Of a DNA stretch of 35,113 nucleotides, positions 16,835-29,720 are shown one piece after another. Position 1 is the stretch's first letter, and each line of letters begins with the position of its first letter. Under the pieces are notes generated by a model. The model was given only the letters and a program-made list of their open reading frames with translations. It was not told the origin of the DNA and ran no database searches. Origin of the DNA: Sphingomonas jeddahensis (GTDB taxonomy: Bacteria > Pseudomonadota > Alphaproteobacteria > Sphingomonadales > Sphingomonadaceae); NCBI RefSeq assembly GCF_001981525.1, contig NZ_MPSB01000019.1, forward strand, positions 1 through 35,113, read 5' to 3'. The translations under genes were made by a program, and so were the position numbers.

Positions 16835-17943
16835 GCCGCGTCAAGCATTCCCGTGAAGCCCGATGGCGCATGCGGGCCGATCACCAATTGCTCCAGCACG
16901 CCACGCCCGCGCCGCACCTTGCCGTCCGGCCCGGTCATTGTGATGTCCGCCACCGCTTGGATATGCAGATGGTGCGGCTGCATCGGATCGAGTTCGGCGA
17001 CGTTGAAATCCTCGCGCTCCACCGTCAACCCGTCGCCCTGGTGCCGGCCATGCCCCCATTTCGGGTGCGTGTAGCCCAGCCCCAGCATCATGAAGGTCTG
17101 GCCGAGATCGAACTCGACCTTGGTCTGGCCGGCCGCATCCTTCAGCGTCAGGCTTGCGCCCTGCGCGTGCCGCGAACCCTGTTTCCAATGCACCTGGTAG
17201 TCGGACGTATCGTAATGCGTCTCGTCCTCGATCCCGCCGCCCAGCGGCTTCCACGCCGCACGCCGGTTCCAGAACCGCCCATGCTCGTCGTCATTGGTGT
17301 GGAAGTAGAAATCGCCGTCCTCCATCGCGGTGGGGCTCCACAGCCAGAAGAATTGCGGCAGCATCGGCGGGCTGGCGGGCTGCGCGTCGGGCGCGCCGAT
17401 CGGCCGCACGCCCCACGATCGGTCACGCGTGCCCAGCCAGCCGGCGATCTCCGTTCGCTTGCCGTCCACCTCGACCCAGCCGGAATAGCTGCCGTTCTGC
17501 GTCAGCCGAGTCACGTCCATCAGCACGCGCGGCCCGTTGCGCCGGGTGAAGCGCGGCTCCTCCAACGGAAAAGCGCGGCCGACAAAGGTCAGTTCGGCGC
17601 GGATATGCTCCTCGGGTGCATCGACCGTCAGCTTCACCGACTTGAGCGGCTCCAGCACCTCCACCGCGATCCCGCCGACCTGCGTGTCCATCCGCTCCAT
17701 GCCCAACCCGCGGCTGGCATGCAGGTTCACCTGCCGCCCATTGACGAGCCAGCAGAAGCTTGCATCGATGATGTTGAGATGCGGATAGATGCCCATCGCC
17801 GCGGCGAAGAACCCGTCCTCGCCGGCGCCCGGCGCATAGCCGTTGAAGAAGAAGCGATCGTAGAAGTTACGATCCGTCCCCGCATAGGCGACCGGTTCGG
17901 CCGTCTGGTGGATCGGATATTCGTCGCCCTTGGTCAGCACCAT
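16831..17943 (-). CDS. AttH/DUF7065-DUF7064-like protein of unknown function
   Basis: This is the first gene of the operon, 370 residues, with no signal peptide or membrane segment visible. It is rich in Trp, Gly and aromatic residues in beta-strand-like runs (LNIIDASFCWLVNGRQVNLHASRGL, GYTHPKWGHGRHQGD). The overall look is of two lipocalin-like barrels, as in the AttH / hydroxyneurosporene-dehydratase-like family now split into DUF7065 and DUF7064. Proteins of this kind often sit beside APH-type kinases and acyl-CoA genes in Sphingomonadales and Actinobacteria, but I know of no demonstrated function. It could bind a hydrophobic substrate or act as an isomerase or hydratase. It overlaps the kinase gene by 4 bp. 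Confidence 0.72.
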   Translation of the reverse strand: MVLTKGDEYPIHQTAEPVAYAGTDRNFYDRFFFNGYAPGAGEDGFFAAAMGIYPHLNIIDASFCWLVNGRQVNLHASRGLGMERMDTQVGGIAVEVLEPLKSVKLTVDAPEEHIRAELTFVGRAFPLEEPRFTRRNGPRVLMDVTRLTQNGSYSGWVEVDGKRTEIAGWLGTRDRSWGVRPIGAPDAQPASPPMLPQFFWLWSPTAMEDGDFYFHTNDDEHGRFWNRRAAWKPLGGGIEDETHYDTSDYQVHWKQGSRHAQGASLTLKDAAGQTKVEFDLGQTFMMLGLGYTHPKWGHGRHQGDGLTVEREDFNVAELDPMQPHHLHIQAVADITMTGPDGKVRRGRGVLEQLVIGPHAPSGFTGMLDAA

Positions 17944-18027
17944 GCCCGCTCTCCGTTCGGTGGTGCCGGTCTGTGCCGGCTACGGAAGGGAGGTGGACCA
18001 GCGGCAGCGGCGCTGTCAACGCCAAGA

Positions 18028-18039
18028 TAACAGAAGTTA
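18028..18039. promoter_or_regulatory. Candidate operator upstream of the five-gene operon
   Basis: The perfect palindrome TAAC-AGAA-GTTA lies 85-96 bp upstream of the first gene's ATG, next to a TTGACA-like hexamer on the minus strand (18014-18019). The arrangement fits a TetR- or MarR-type repressor site at an inducible catabolic promoter. No convincing -10 box was found at the right spacing, and no regulator gene adjoins. Confidence 0.3.
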
Positions 18040-18156
18040 CGTTGCGCGTGCGGCGACCACGCTCACCCGTTCGGCCTGAAGCCCGTCGAAGGGTTGCCAA
18101 GCCCGCGCCCCACGCCCGTTCGCCCGGATTCCTGACGGCGTCGCCAAGCCCGGCTC

Positions 18157-18239
18157 CCGTTCGCCCTGAGCCTGTCGAAGGGCGTGCCTCAGGCGGCAGC
18201 GCTGCTTGGCACGTGCTTCGACAGGCTCAGCACGACCGG
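18157..18239. repeat. REP-like palindrome, family A, with a partial copy nearby
   Basis: The arms CCGTTCGCCCTGAGCCTGTC-GAAGG and the inverted CTTCGACAGGCTCAGCACGA-CCGG belong to the family also present at 1901 and 8482. A single degenerate arm lies at 18066-18097. Together with the candidate operator they fill the 324-bp gap between the FMN reductase and the operon. I see no gene there. Confidence 0.8.
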
Positions 18240-18267
18240 AGTGAGATATCCGATCCGATCGGAGACG

Positions 18268-18870
18268 CTATTCCATCCGCGCCAACGGCGCGAACCGAGC
18301 GACCTGCTTGCCCACCATCCGCAGCTGCTCCACCACCGCAGGATCACTCGCGCCGCCGTCGTCATGGAACTTGGTGATTGCGCTGTTGATCGCCGCGGCA
18401 AAGGGCGTCGGCCAACCGCGCAGCGCATGGACGATCGAGCGCAGCGCCGCGATCGTCGAGCCGGTCGCCTGCCAACCATAAGCGGTCGCGATCAGCCCCA
18501 CGGGCATGTCGGCAAGATACGTCCGCTCCGAATCGCGCGCGGTTTCCTCCAGCAGGTCCAGCGCGTTCTTCACCACGCCCGAAATGCTGCCGTGATAACC
18601 CGGCGAGGCGATAATGATCGCCGAGGCCCGCCGCACCGTATCCACGAAGTCGCGCTCCTCCGGTGTCCGCTCGTGCGCCTTGGGGTCGTACAGCGGCAGC
18701 TTGGCCATGTCCGCCCCGCCGAACAGCCGGATCCGAAAACCCTGCTCGCCTGCCGCGTCCAGCGCGATCCGCAGCGCCCGTTCGGTCGACGACACCCCGC
18801 CGATCGTGCCGCCGATGCCGACGACCAGCGGCCGTTCATCCGATTGAAGTGCTTCCGCTTCGCCGCTCAT
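18268..18870 (-). CDS. NADPH-dependent FMN reductase family flavoprotein
   Basis: This 200-residue flavodoxin-like protein matches the NADPH-dependent FMN reductase group (ArsH/SsuE/chromate-reductase-like). The N-terminal strand VVGIGGTIGGVSSTERALR (about 16-34) forms the phosphate-binding loop, and ASPGYHGSISGVVKNALDLL is the flavin-contacting motif of the family. It could supply reduced FMN to a monooxygenase or reduce quinones or nitro compounds. The window gives no partner. It lies upstream of the five-gene operon on the same strand, but 324 bp of repeats separate them, so co-transcription is uncertain. It is divergent from the penicillin-binding protein gene with 62 bp between the starts. 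Confidence 0.88.
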   Translation of the reverse strand: MSGEAEALQSDERPLVVGIGGTIGGVSSTERALRIALDAAGEQGFRIRLFGGADMAKLPLYDPKAHERTPEERDFVDTVRRASAIIIASPGYHGSISGVVKNALDLLEETARDSERTYLADMPVGLIATAYGWQATGSTIAALRSIVHALRGWPTPFAAAINSAITKFHDDGGASDPAVVEQLRMVGKQVARFAPLARME

Positions 18871-18932
18871 GGCCCTATCCCTCGCACGATGCGCATCCTT
18901 GCGGCAACTGTTCTACCGAAGTAACACGCCTG

Positions 18933-21032
18933 ATGGCCGACCGCCGAGACGACGACATGCGCCCCGATCCGTTTGATGGCGGCCGCATCCGCTACAACCA
19001 CGCACCAGGCGAACAGCACCGGCCGGCGATGCCGGATTTCGACGCCTGGCGCGATGACGCCCCGCCACCGCCCGAGCTCGCCCCCGCGCGCCGCCTGCCG
19101 CGCATCTCCACCCGCTGGATCATGCGCGGGCTGGGCGCGTTCGTCATCCTGCTGGTGCTAACCATCGCCTGGCTCGCGATTACCGCACCGCTGTCGCAAT
19201 CGTTGAAGCCCCCAACACCCCCCTCGATCACGCTCACCGCTGCGGACGGCACGCCGATTGCGCGGCGCGGCGCGATCATCGGCAAGCCGGTCGACGCCGC
19301 CCAACTACCCGCCCACGTGCGCGAAGCGTTCATGGCGATCGAGGACCGGCGCTTCTATTCGCATTGGGGCATCGACCCGCGCGGCATCGCCCGCGCCGCC
19401 TGGGCGAACCTAGGTTCCGGCGGCGTGCGCCAGGGCGGCAGCACGATCACGCAGCAGCTCGCGAAAAACGCTTTCCTCGATTCGGATCGCACCGCCGCGC
19501 GCAAGATCCGCGAAGTGTTCATCGCCTTCTGGCTGGAGGCGTGGCTGTCAAAGGACGAGATCCTCTCGCGCTATCTGTCGAACGTCTATTTCGGCGACAA
19601 CGTCTATGGCCTGCGCGCCGCCTCGAAACATTATTTCGGGCGTGAGCCGGAGAAGATGAACATCGGCCAGGCGGCGATGCTCGCCGGGCTCGTCAAGGCG
19701 CCCTCGCGCCTCGCCCCCACCAGCAATCTCAAAGGCGCCCGCGAACGGCAGGCGGTGGTCGTCGCCGCGATGGTCGACGCTGGCTTCCTGACCAAGGCGC
19801 AAGGCGCCGACGTGCAGCCGCAGCGCGTCAAGACTCGCCCCGCACAGACGCTGCCGACCGGCACCTATTTTGCGGACTGGGTGCTGCCCGACGCGCGCGA
19901 CCAGGCCGGTGAGGTGCAGACCGAAGCAACCGTGCGCACCACGCTCGATCGCGGGCTGCAACGCACCGCCGAACGCGTGATCCGCCAGGCCGGGCTGCGT
20001 CAGGCGCAGGCCGCATTGGTCGCGATGCGCCGCAACGGCGAGGTCGTGGCGATGGTCGGCGGACGCGATTACAAGAAAAGCCCGTTCAATCGTGCCGTCC
20101 AGGCGAAGCGTCAGCCGGGCTCCACCTTCAAGCTGTTCGTCTATCTCGCCGCGCTGCGCGCCGGTATGTCGCCCGACACGATGGTCGACGACTCGCGCGT
20201 CGAAATCGCCGGCTGGAGCCCCAAGAACGACGACAATCGCTATCTCGGCGAAATCACGCTGCAACGCGCGTTCCAGCGTTCGTCCAACGTCGTCGCGGCG
20301 CGGCTGACTCAGGAAGTGGGCGTGCGCAACGTGATCCGCGCCGCGCGCGATCTCGGCATCTCCACGCCGATCGCCAATGAGGCGACGATCGGCCTCGGCA
20401 CCTCTGAAGTGTCGTTGCTGGAGCTGACCGCGGCCTTCGCCGGCGTGGCCGACGGCCGCTATCCCGTGCAGCCGCACGGCCTGCGCAACGTCGCCGACAA
20501 GAGCTGGTATCAGGCGCTCACCGATGGCCAGCGCACGCTGCCGAGCCGCATCCACGATGACATGCTGACGTTGCTCGCCGCATCGGTGCGCGGCACCGGG
20601 CGCGCCGCGGCGCTGTCGGTGGATGCTTATGGCAAGACGGGCACGTCGCAATCGGGGCGTGACGCATGGTTCATCGGCTTCGCGGGCGATCTTGTGGTCG
20701 GCGTGTGGGTCGGCAATGACGACAACACGCCCAACCCCGGCCTGCACGGCGGCGGCATCCCCGCGCAGATCTGGCGCAATTTCATGGTGAGCGCGCTCGA
20801 TCTCGCGCCGGTGGTGAAAGCGCCGGTGGTGGAGGATGTCGATCCCGAGGCCGGGCTGGTAGGCGTGATCGAAAACGAGATCGCCCCGGCAGTCGGCCGC
20901 TTGGAAGGGCTGGGCGTCGATCTGGAGATCGGCCCTGATGGCTCGATCAACGTCCGCCAACCCGAACCGCCACCGCCCCCGAGGCTAAGACGCGAGGACG
21001 TGGAGCCGGTGTTCGAAGACGAACCGCAGTAG
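18933..21032 (+). CDS. Class A penicillin-binding protein (PBP1A-type)
   Basis: This 699-residue bifunctional peptidoglycan synthase polymerises glycan strands and cross-links them in the periplasm. A Pro-rich cytoplasmic tail (1-64) is followed by one membrane anchor at about 65-84. The glycosyltransferase 51 domain has AIEDRRFYSHWGIDPRGIAR (catalytic E137) and QGGSTITQQLAKN. The transpeptidase domain has the SxxK motif GSTFK, the SxN motif RSSNVVAAR and the KTG motif YGKTGTSQSGRDAW, all intact. The C-terminal tail is Pro-rich (EPPPPPRLRRED). It is shorter than typical PBP1A (about 800 or more residues), lacking much of the inserted domain. The ATG at 18933 follows a weak ribosome-binding site; an ATG eight codons later is an alternative. 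Confidence 0.92.
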   Translation: MADRRDDDMRPDPFDGGRIRYNHAPGEQHRPAMPDFDAWRDDAPPPPELAPARRLPRISTRWIMRGLGAFVILLVLTIAWLAITAPLSQSLKPPTPPSITLTAADGTPIARRGAIIGKPVDAAQLPAHVREAFMAIEDRRFYSHWGIDPRGIARAAWANLGSGGVRQGGSTITQQLAKNAFLDSDRTAARKIREVFIAFWLEAWLSKDEILSRYLSNVYFGDNVYGLRAASKHYFGREPEKMNIGQAAMLAGLVKAPSRLAPTSNLKGARERQAVVVAAMVDAGFLTKAQGADVQPQRVKTRPAQTLPTGTYFADWVLPDARDQAGEVQTEATVRTTLDRGLQRTAERVIRQAGLRQAQAALVAMRRNGEVVAMVGGRDYKKSPFNRAVQAKRQPGSTFKLFVYLAALRAGMSPDTMVDDSRVEIAGWSPKNDDNRYLGEITLQRAFQRSSNVVAARLTQEVGVRNVIRAARDLGISTPIANEATIGLGTSEVSLLELTAAFAGVADGRYPVQPHGLRNVADKSWYQALTDGQRTLPSRIHDDMLTLLAASVRGTGRAAALSVDAYGKTGTSQSGRDAWFIGFAGDLVVGVWVGNDDNTPNPGLHGGGIPAQIWRNFMVSALDLAPVVKAPVVEDVDPEAGLVGVIENEIAPAVGRLEGLGVDLEIGPDGSINVRQPEPPPPPRLRREDVEPVFEDEPQ

Positions 21033-21040
21033 CCCCGCCG

Positions 21041-21058
21041 TTCCCGCGCAGACGGGAA
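21041..21058 (+). terminator. Hairpin after the penicillin-binding protein gene
   Basis: TTCCCG-N6-CGGGAA lies 8 bp past the stop codon. It lacks a T-tract and resembles a remnant of an intergenic REP arm, so its role as a terminator is possible but unproven. Confidence 0.35.
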
Positions 21059-21095
21059 TCCCTAAACCCTGAGTTCGCGATGATGCGTGGGCTTG

Positions 21096-21336
21096 GTTCA
21101 CGCGAAGCCGCGAAAACGCGAAGAGAAAAATAAGATCGTTCGCGCAGAGGCGCGGAGGACGCAGAGATGATGTGGTTGCTGCGCCGGCACCGCGTCGGAT
21201 CCAGCGTCCCGCGCAGCGGAATCAGATGCTGCCGCTCCCCGTCGTCGAAGGTAGCTGCGCCGCTCACCTGAGGTGCAACACCTCCGCGTCCTCCGCGCCT
21301 CTGCGCGAAACAACCTTCTTCGCGCCTTCGCGTGAA
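21096..21336. repeat. Large interrupted inverted repeat, family C
   Basis: Left segments TTCACGCGAAG and CGCGCAGAGGCGCGGAGGAC (21097-21160) recur inverted on the right as GTCCTCCGCGCCTCTGCGCG and CTTCGCGTGAAC (21289-21336). The interior of about 115 bp contains no convincing gene. The element occupies most of the 352-bp space between the convergent penicillin-binding protein and gltB genes and may terminate both transcripts. Confidence 0.7.
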
Positions 21337-21384
21337 CAATCTCCCGCACGCCGCCGACCAGACGGACGCGCGGGAAGCTGAAAC

Positions 21385-25902
<4,518 letters not shown>

Positions 25903-26002
25903 GCCACGTAACCCTTGGATTGAAGCTTTAGAAGAAGTCCGCCGCGGATGCTTCCGAGGAGCGGCCGCAGTGCGCTCGCCCGGCCAGGCTCACCGGATAA
26001 TT

Positions 26003-27445
26003 TCACGCCGCCACCATGGCTCGGGCCGCGGCCTTCACCTTCAGATACTTGTGCATCTGCGCCGCCACGTCGCGTCCATCCCGGATCGCCCAGACGACCA
26101 GGCTCGCCCCGCGCACTATGTCGCCGGCGGCGAATACACCATCAAGGCTGGTCATCAGCGTCTTGCTATCAACCAGCACCGTTCCCCAGCGCGTAACGCC
26201 CAGTTCCGGCGCATCCCACAGGTGCGGTAGCTCCTCCGCATCGAAGCCCAGAGCCTTGATCACCATGTCGGCCGGCATGTCGACCGGGCCGCCGGGATCC
26301 ACCTCCGGCGCCCGCCGGCCGCTCGCGTCGGGCGCACCGAGCCGCATTCGATTAGCGCGCACCGTTTCAACACGATCGCCATGGAAGGAGTGCGGCGCCG
26401 AGAGCCACACGAACTCGGCACCTTCTTCCTCGGCGTGCGCCACTTCGCGCTGCGAACCCGGCATGTTGGCGCGGTCGCGGCGATACAGGCACTTCACGCT
26501 CTTCGCCCCCTGGCGGATGGCGGTTCGCACGCAGTCCATTGCGGTGTCGCCACCACCGATCACGACCACGTTCTTGCCGTTCGCGTCGAGTGCGCCGTCG
26601 TCGAACGCCGGCACCGCATCGCCAAAGCTCTTGCGGTTGGAAGCGGTGAGATAATCAAGCGCGGCGATCACGCCTCGGGCTTCATTGCCCGGAACGTCGA
26701 TCGCGCGCGCCTTGTACACGCCTGTCGCGATCAGCAGCGCATCGTGGCGCCCACGCAGCTCGGCCAGCGTCGCATCCTCGCCTACCGCAAAGCCTTCGTG
26801 GAATACGATTCCGCCCGCCTTCAACCGCTCGACACGGCGCATCACCACGGGCTTCTCCAGCTTGAAGCCGGGGATGCCATAGGTCAGCAGCCCGCCGGCG
26901 CGGTCGTGCCGGTCATAGACATGCACCTCATAGCCATTGGCGCGTAGATATTCTGCGGCGGTAAGCCCCGCGGGCCCCGCCCCGATCACCCCCACCGATT
27001 GACCGCGCGCCGGCCCGGGCACCAGCGGCTCGACCCAGCCTTCATCCCACGCCTTGTCGGTGATGAATCTCTCAACCGAACCGATCGTCACCGCGCCATG
27101 ACCGGTGAACTCGATGACGCAATTGCCTTCGCACAGCCGATCCTGCGGGCAGATGCGGCCGCAGATCTCGGGCATGGTGGAGGTGGCGTTCGACAGCTCA
27201 TAGGCCTCGCGCAGGCGCCCTTCGGCGGTCAGCCGCAGCCAATCGGGGATGTGATTGTGAAGCGGGCAATGCACGGTGCAATAAGGCACGCCGCATTGCG
27301 AACAGCGGCCCGCCTGCTCCTCTGCCCTTGGCACAGCGTAGCGATCCGCGATCTCGCGGAAATCTTCCGCCCGCGCCTCTGGCTCCCGCTTGGACGGGTA
27401 GGACTGCGGCGTCACGACGAATCGAAGCATGGTATCAGCGGCCAT
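26003..27445 (-). CDS. gltD: Glutamate synthase small subunit
   Basis: This 480-residue beta subunit passes electrons from NADPH through FAD to the large subunit. The N-terminal domain has two iron-sulfur cysteine clusters, CSQCGVPYCTVHC (C48, C51, C56, C60) and CGRICPQDRLCEGNC (C95, C99, C105, C109). The FAD fold follows with GVIGAGPAGLTAAEYL (from about residue 152), and the NADPH fold is marked by VVVIGGGDTAMDCVRTAIRQG. The ATG at 27445 is chosen over one 12 codons upstream because CTGGAGGG lies directly before it. Length is standard. It precedes gltB and follows uppP by 135 bp, which probably contains the gltDB promoter. Confidence 0.96.
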   Translation of the reverse strand: MAADTMLRFVVTPQSYPSKREPEARAEDFREIADRYAVPRAEEQAGRCSQCGVPYCTVHCPLHNHIPDWLRLTAEGRLREAYELSNATSTMPEICGRICPQDRLCEGNCVIEFTGHGAVTIGSVERFITDKAWDEGWVEPLVPGPARGQSVGVIGAGPAGLTAAEYLRANGYEVHVYDRHDRAGGLLTYGIPGFKLEKPVVMRRVERLKAGGIVFHEGFAVGEDATLAELRGRHDALLIATGVYKARAIDVPGNEARGVIAALDYLTASNRKSFGDAVPAFDDGALDANGKNVVVIGGGDTAMDCVRTAIRQGAKSVKCLYRRDRANMPGSQREVAHAEEEGAEFVWLSAPHSFHGDRVETVRANRMRLGAPDASGRRAPEVDPGGPVDMPADMVIKALGFDAEELPHLWDAPELGVTRWGTVLVDSKTLMTSLDGVFAAGDIVRGASLVVWAIRDGRDVAAQMHKYLKVKAAARAMVAA

Positions 27446-27580
27446 ATGCCCTCCAGGAAATGTGGTTCTCACATCACCCAAACGGCATCAAGTCAGCATT
27501 GCTTACCTATTCGCGCAAATATCGCACCAAATCTTCGTTCCGCCGCTTCAATCTCGCTTAAAGAAGGTCTGGTACCGGTC

Positions 27581-28381
27581 CTATTGCGCTGACAGCATCA
27601 ACAAAGCGGCTGCTCCGGCGGCGATCCGGTACCAGGCGAACGGCGCAAAGCCGTGCTTCGTGACCACCGCCATGAACGCCTTCACCACTGCCAGTGCGAC
27701 AACAAACGACACCACGGTGCCCACCGCGATCAGCTGCAGATCGTCGCCGGTGATCGCGTCGCGGTGCTTGAACAATTGCAGCACGGTCGCGCCGGACAGG
27801 GTCGGCAAGGCAAGGAAGAAGGAAAACTCAGCCGCCGTGCGCCGGTCGATCCCCAACGCCATCGCCCCCATGATCGTCGCGCCCGACCGGCTGACGCCCG
27901 GGATCATCGCCAGGCACTGAACCAGGCCGATTTTGGCCGATTGTGCCGTGGAAACCGCCGAAATGCCGCCGATCGTCTCCGTCTTTGCCAGTTTTTCTAC
28001 CACCAGGATGCCGAGCCCACCGATAATCAGCGCCCAAGCGACAACCGCGGCGCTTTCCAGCAGCGCCTCGATCTGGTCGTTGAACACGAGGCCCAGCGCG
28101 ACCGCGGGCACGAAGGCGATCAACAGGTTGCGCACGAAGGCGATCGACTGCTTCTCGCCCCGGAACAGGCCGGAAAGCACCGCCATGAAGGTGCGCCAAT
28201 ACAACACCACCACCGCCAGGATCGCGCCCGGCTGGATGGCGACGTTGAACACCGCCCAGCGCTGCGGATCATAGCCCATCAGTTCGGTCGCGAGCACCAG
28301 ATGCCCGGTCGAGGACACGGGCAGGAACTCGGTAATCCCCTCGACGACGCCGAGGATGATCGCGGTCAGCAGGTCGGACAT
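27581..28381 (-). CDS. uppP: Undecaprenyl-diphosphatase
   Basis: This 266-residue integral membrane phosphatase recycles undecaprenyl pyrophosphate to the monophosphate carrier for cell-wall synthesis, and its overexpression gives bacitracin resistance. Both signature motifs are present: VEGITEFLPVSSTGHL (E14, E18, H27) and PGVSRSGATIMGAM (S164, R165). At least seven hydrophobic helices are visible. Length matches the family. An AAAGG ribosome-binding site lies just before the ATG. It is 56 bp downstream of the NDUFA9-like gene on the same strand, so the two may be co-transcribed. Confidence 0.96.
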   Translation of the reverse strand: MSDLLTAIILGVVEGITEFLPVSSTGHLVLATELMGYDPQRWAVFNVAIQPGAILAVVVLYWRTFMAVLSGLFRGEKQSIAFVRNLLIAFVPAVALGLVFNDQIEALLESAAVVAWALIIGGLGILVVEKLAKTETIGGISAVSTAQSAKIGLVQCLAMIPGVSRSGATIMGAMALGIDRRTAAEFSFFLALPTLSGATVLQLFKHRDAITGDDLQLIAVGTVVSFVVALAVVKAFMAVVTKHGFAPFAWYRIAAGAAALLMLSAQ

Positions 28382-28437
28382 GACAGCCTTTCAGGTCGCC
28401 CGGCGCTGCGGGCTCAAGCCGGGAACATCGGAAGGGA

Positions 28438-29364
28438 TCAGGCCGCAGTGGGCCGCGCGAAGCGCCCCGCGCGTTGGTACCGCACCAGCCAGCCCGGCGC
28501 GACCGCCGCCAGCGGCGTCGGCGTAATGCCAAGCGCATGCAGTCCTTCGGCATTCGGCGCCACGACCGAATCGCTCTGCAAGAGCTTCCACTGATCGCGC
28601 GAGATCGGCGCGCCCGGCAGCGCCGCGAGCAGTCCGCCCAGCGCATCCGGCAGTGGCACGAACGAGGGGTCGCGCCCGATCTGTCGCGCGATCCAGCGCT
28701 GCAATTCCATCATTGACAGCACATCGGGGCCGCCAAGCTCGAACGTCCGGCCGCCGAAGCTCTCCGGATCACGAAGCGCGGTCGTAACGGCCTCACCCAC
28801 GTCAGCCGCAAACACCGGCTGAAACCGCGTGTCGGGCTTCAGCACCGGCACCACCGGAAAGCGTGAGATCATGCCCGCGAACATGTTCACGAACCGGTCC
28901 TCGCGGCCGAATACCGTTGACGGGCGCAGGATCGTGGCGTTCGAGAACACCTCCCGCACCGCCGCTTCGCCGTGCCCCTTGGTCTGGGCATAAAGCGATG
29001 CGCCGCCGGGATTCGCGCCTGTGGCGGAAACATGCACCAATGCGGCCACGCCTTCGCCACGCGCCGCCTCGGCCAGCGCCCGCGGCCCGGCAACGTGCAG
29101 CCGCTGGAGATCGCCGCCAAAGCTACCCGCCAAGTTCACCACGCCGTCCGCGCCCGCGATCGCCCGAGCGATCGTGTCGGGGCGGGTGATATCGGCCGCG
29201 ACGAACTGCGTCTGCCCGAGCGCACCGAGCGGCTTCAGATACCATGCCTCGCGTGGATCGCGTTGCGCCACCCGAACGCGCGCGCCGGTGGCCAGCAGCG
29301 CCTGTGCGACATAGCGGCCCAGGAAACCGCCACCGCCGATCAGCGTGAACAGTCTGTCTCTCAT
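28438..29364 (-). CDS. NDUFA9-like SDR family protein (complex I-associated / NAD(P)-binding)
   Basis: This 308-residue atypical short-chain dehydrogenase resembles the 39-kDa NDUFA9 subunit group and its alphaproteobacterial relatives. The N-terminal nucleotide-binding motif is TLIGGGGFLGRYVAQALLATGARVRVAQRDP (residues 7-37). An intact YxxxK-like catalytic pair is only partly evident (SLYAQTKGHGE). The segment RPSTVFGREDRFVNMFAGMI is typical of the group. These proteins generally bind NADPH tightly without clear turnover; a quinone- or complex I-associated role is inference here. The start at 29364 follows GGCGGAG. A longer in-frame extension would run through the tRNA gene and was rejected. 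It probably heads a transcript with uppP. Confidence 0.87.
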   Translation of the reverse strand: MRDRLFTLIGGGGFLGRYVAQALLATGARVRVAQRDPREAWYLKPLGALGQTQFVAADITRPDTIARAIAGADGVVNLAGSFGGDLQRLHVAGPRALAEAARGEGVAALVHVSATGANPGGASLYAQTKGHGEAAVREVFSNATILRPSTVFGREDRFVNMFAGMISRFPVVPVLKPDTRFQPVFAADVGEAVTTALRDPESFGGRTFELGGPDVLSMMELQRWIARQIGRDPSFVPLPDALGGLLAALPGAPISRDQWKLLQSDSVVAPNAEGLHALGITPTPLAAVAPGWLVRYQRAGRFARPTAA

Positions 29365-29418
29365 GTAACGCTCCGCCGGGGAAAATTTCGCCCCGCCCCT
29401 AGCCGCGCAACGTACCTG

Positions 29419-29448
29419 TTGACAAGGCTGCCACCCCGGCCCTAGAGG
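29419..29448 (+). promoter_or_regulatory. Promoter of the tRNA-Leu gene
   Basis: A perfect TTGACA (29419-29424) is followed after 18 bp by TAGAGG (29443-29448), a weak -10 box. Initiation would fall about 10 nt before the mature tRNA 5' end. The distance and the perfect -35 fit a stable-RNA promoter. Confidence 0.5.
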
Positions 29449-29464
29449 CGCCGGCCTACCCCGT

Positions 29465-29551
29465 GCCCAGATGGCGGAATTGGTAGACGCACCAGCTTCA
29501 GGTGCTGGCGCTCGCAAGGGCGTGGAGGTTCGAGTCCTCTTCTGGGCACCA
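29465..29551 (+). tRNA. tRNA-Leu (anticodon CAG)
   Basis: The acceptor arms GCCCAGA (29465-29471) and TCTGGGC (29541-29547) pair fully, with discriminator A and an encoded CCA end (29549-29551). The anticodon stem CCAGC/GCTGG encloses loop TTCAGGT, giving anticodon CAG, which reads CUG. A long variable arm (GCTCGCAAGGGC) and the T-loop TTCGAGT are as expected for a class II leucine tRNA. An integrase gene lies just downstream, so the 3' half is the likely phage/island attachment site and the gene has been kept intact. Confidence 0.97.
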
Positions 29552-29568
29552 CTTTCTGGCGCTAAGTG

Positions 29569-29588
29569 CGTCCAGCAACGTCCAGCAA
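29569..29588. repeat. Tandem decamer next to the tRNA
   Basis: CGTCCAGCAA occurs twice in a row, 18 bp past the tRNA end. Short direct repeats here could be arm-type binding sites of the adjacent integrase. That is inference from position. Confidence 0.4.
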
Positions 29589-29665
29589 GCGGCTGGTTTG
29601 ACAGCATAAATCGACGGATGATCGCCGGCTAAATTTCCGGTGACGTCCGGCTAGGACCACCAACA

Positions 29666-29690
29666 GCACCCCCACGATTGGGGTGCCTTT
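29666..29690 (+). terminator. Intrinsic terminator between tRNA-Leu and integrase
   Basis: A perfect stem GCACCCC / GGGGTGC with a 7-nt loop (29666-29686) is followed by CTTTG. It would end read-through from the tRNA promoter before the integrase gene. Confidence 0.55.
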
Positions 29691-29720
29691 GATGGCCCCG
29701 GATCGACCCGGCTTGCTGGG

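Noticed and set aside
29365..29607. N-terminal extension of the NDUFA9-like protein
   Set aside because: It would translate antisense through the tRNA-Leu gene; the ATG at 29364 with GGCGGAG upstream and the family's usual N-terminus fit better.
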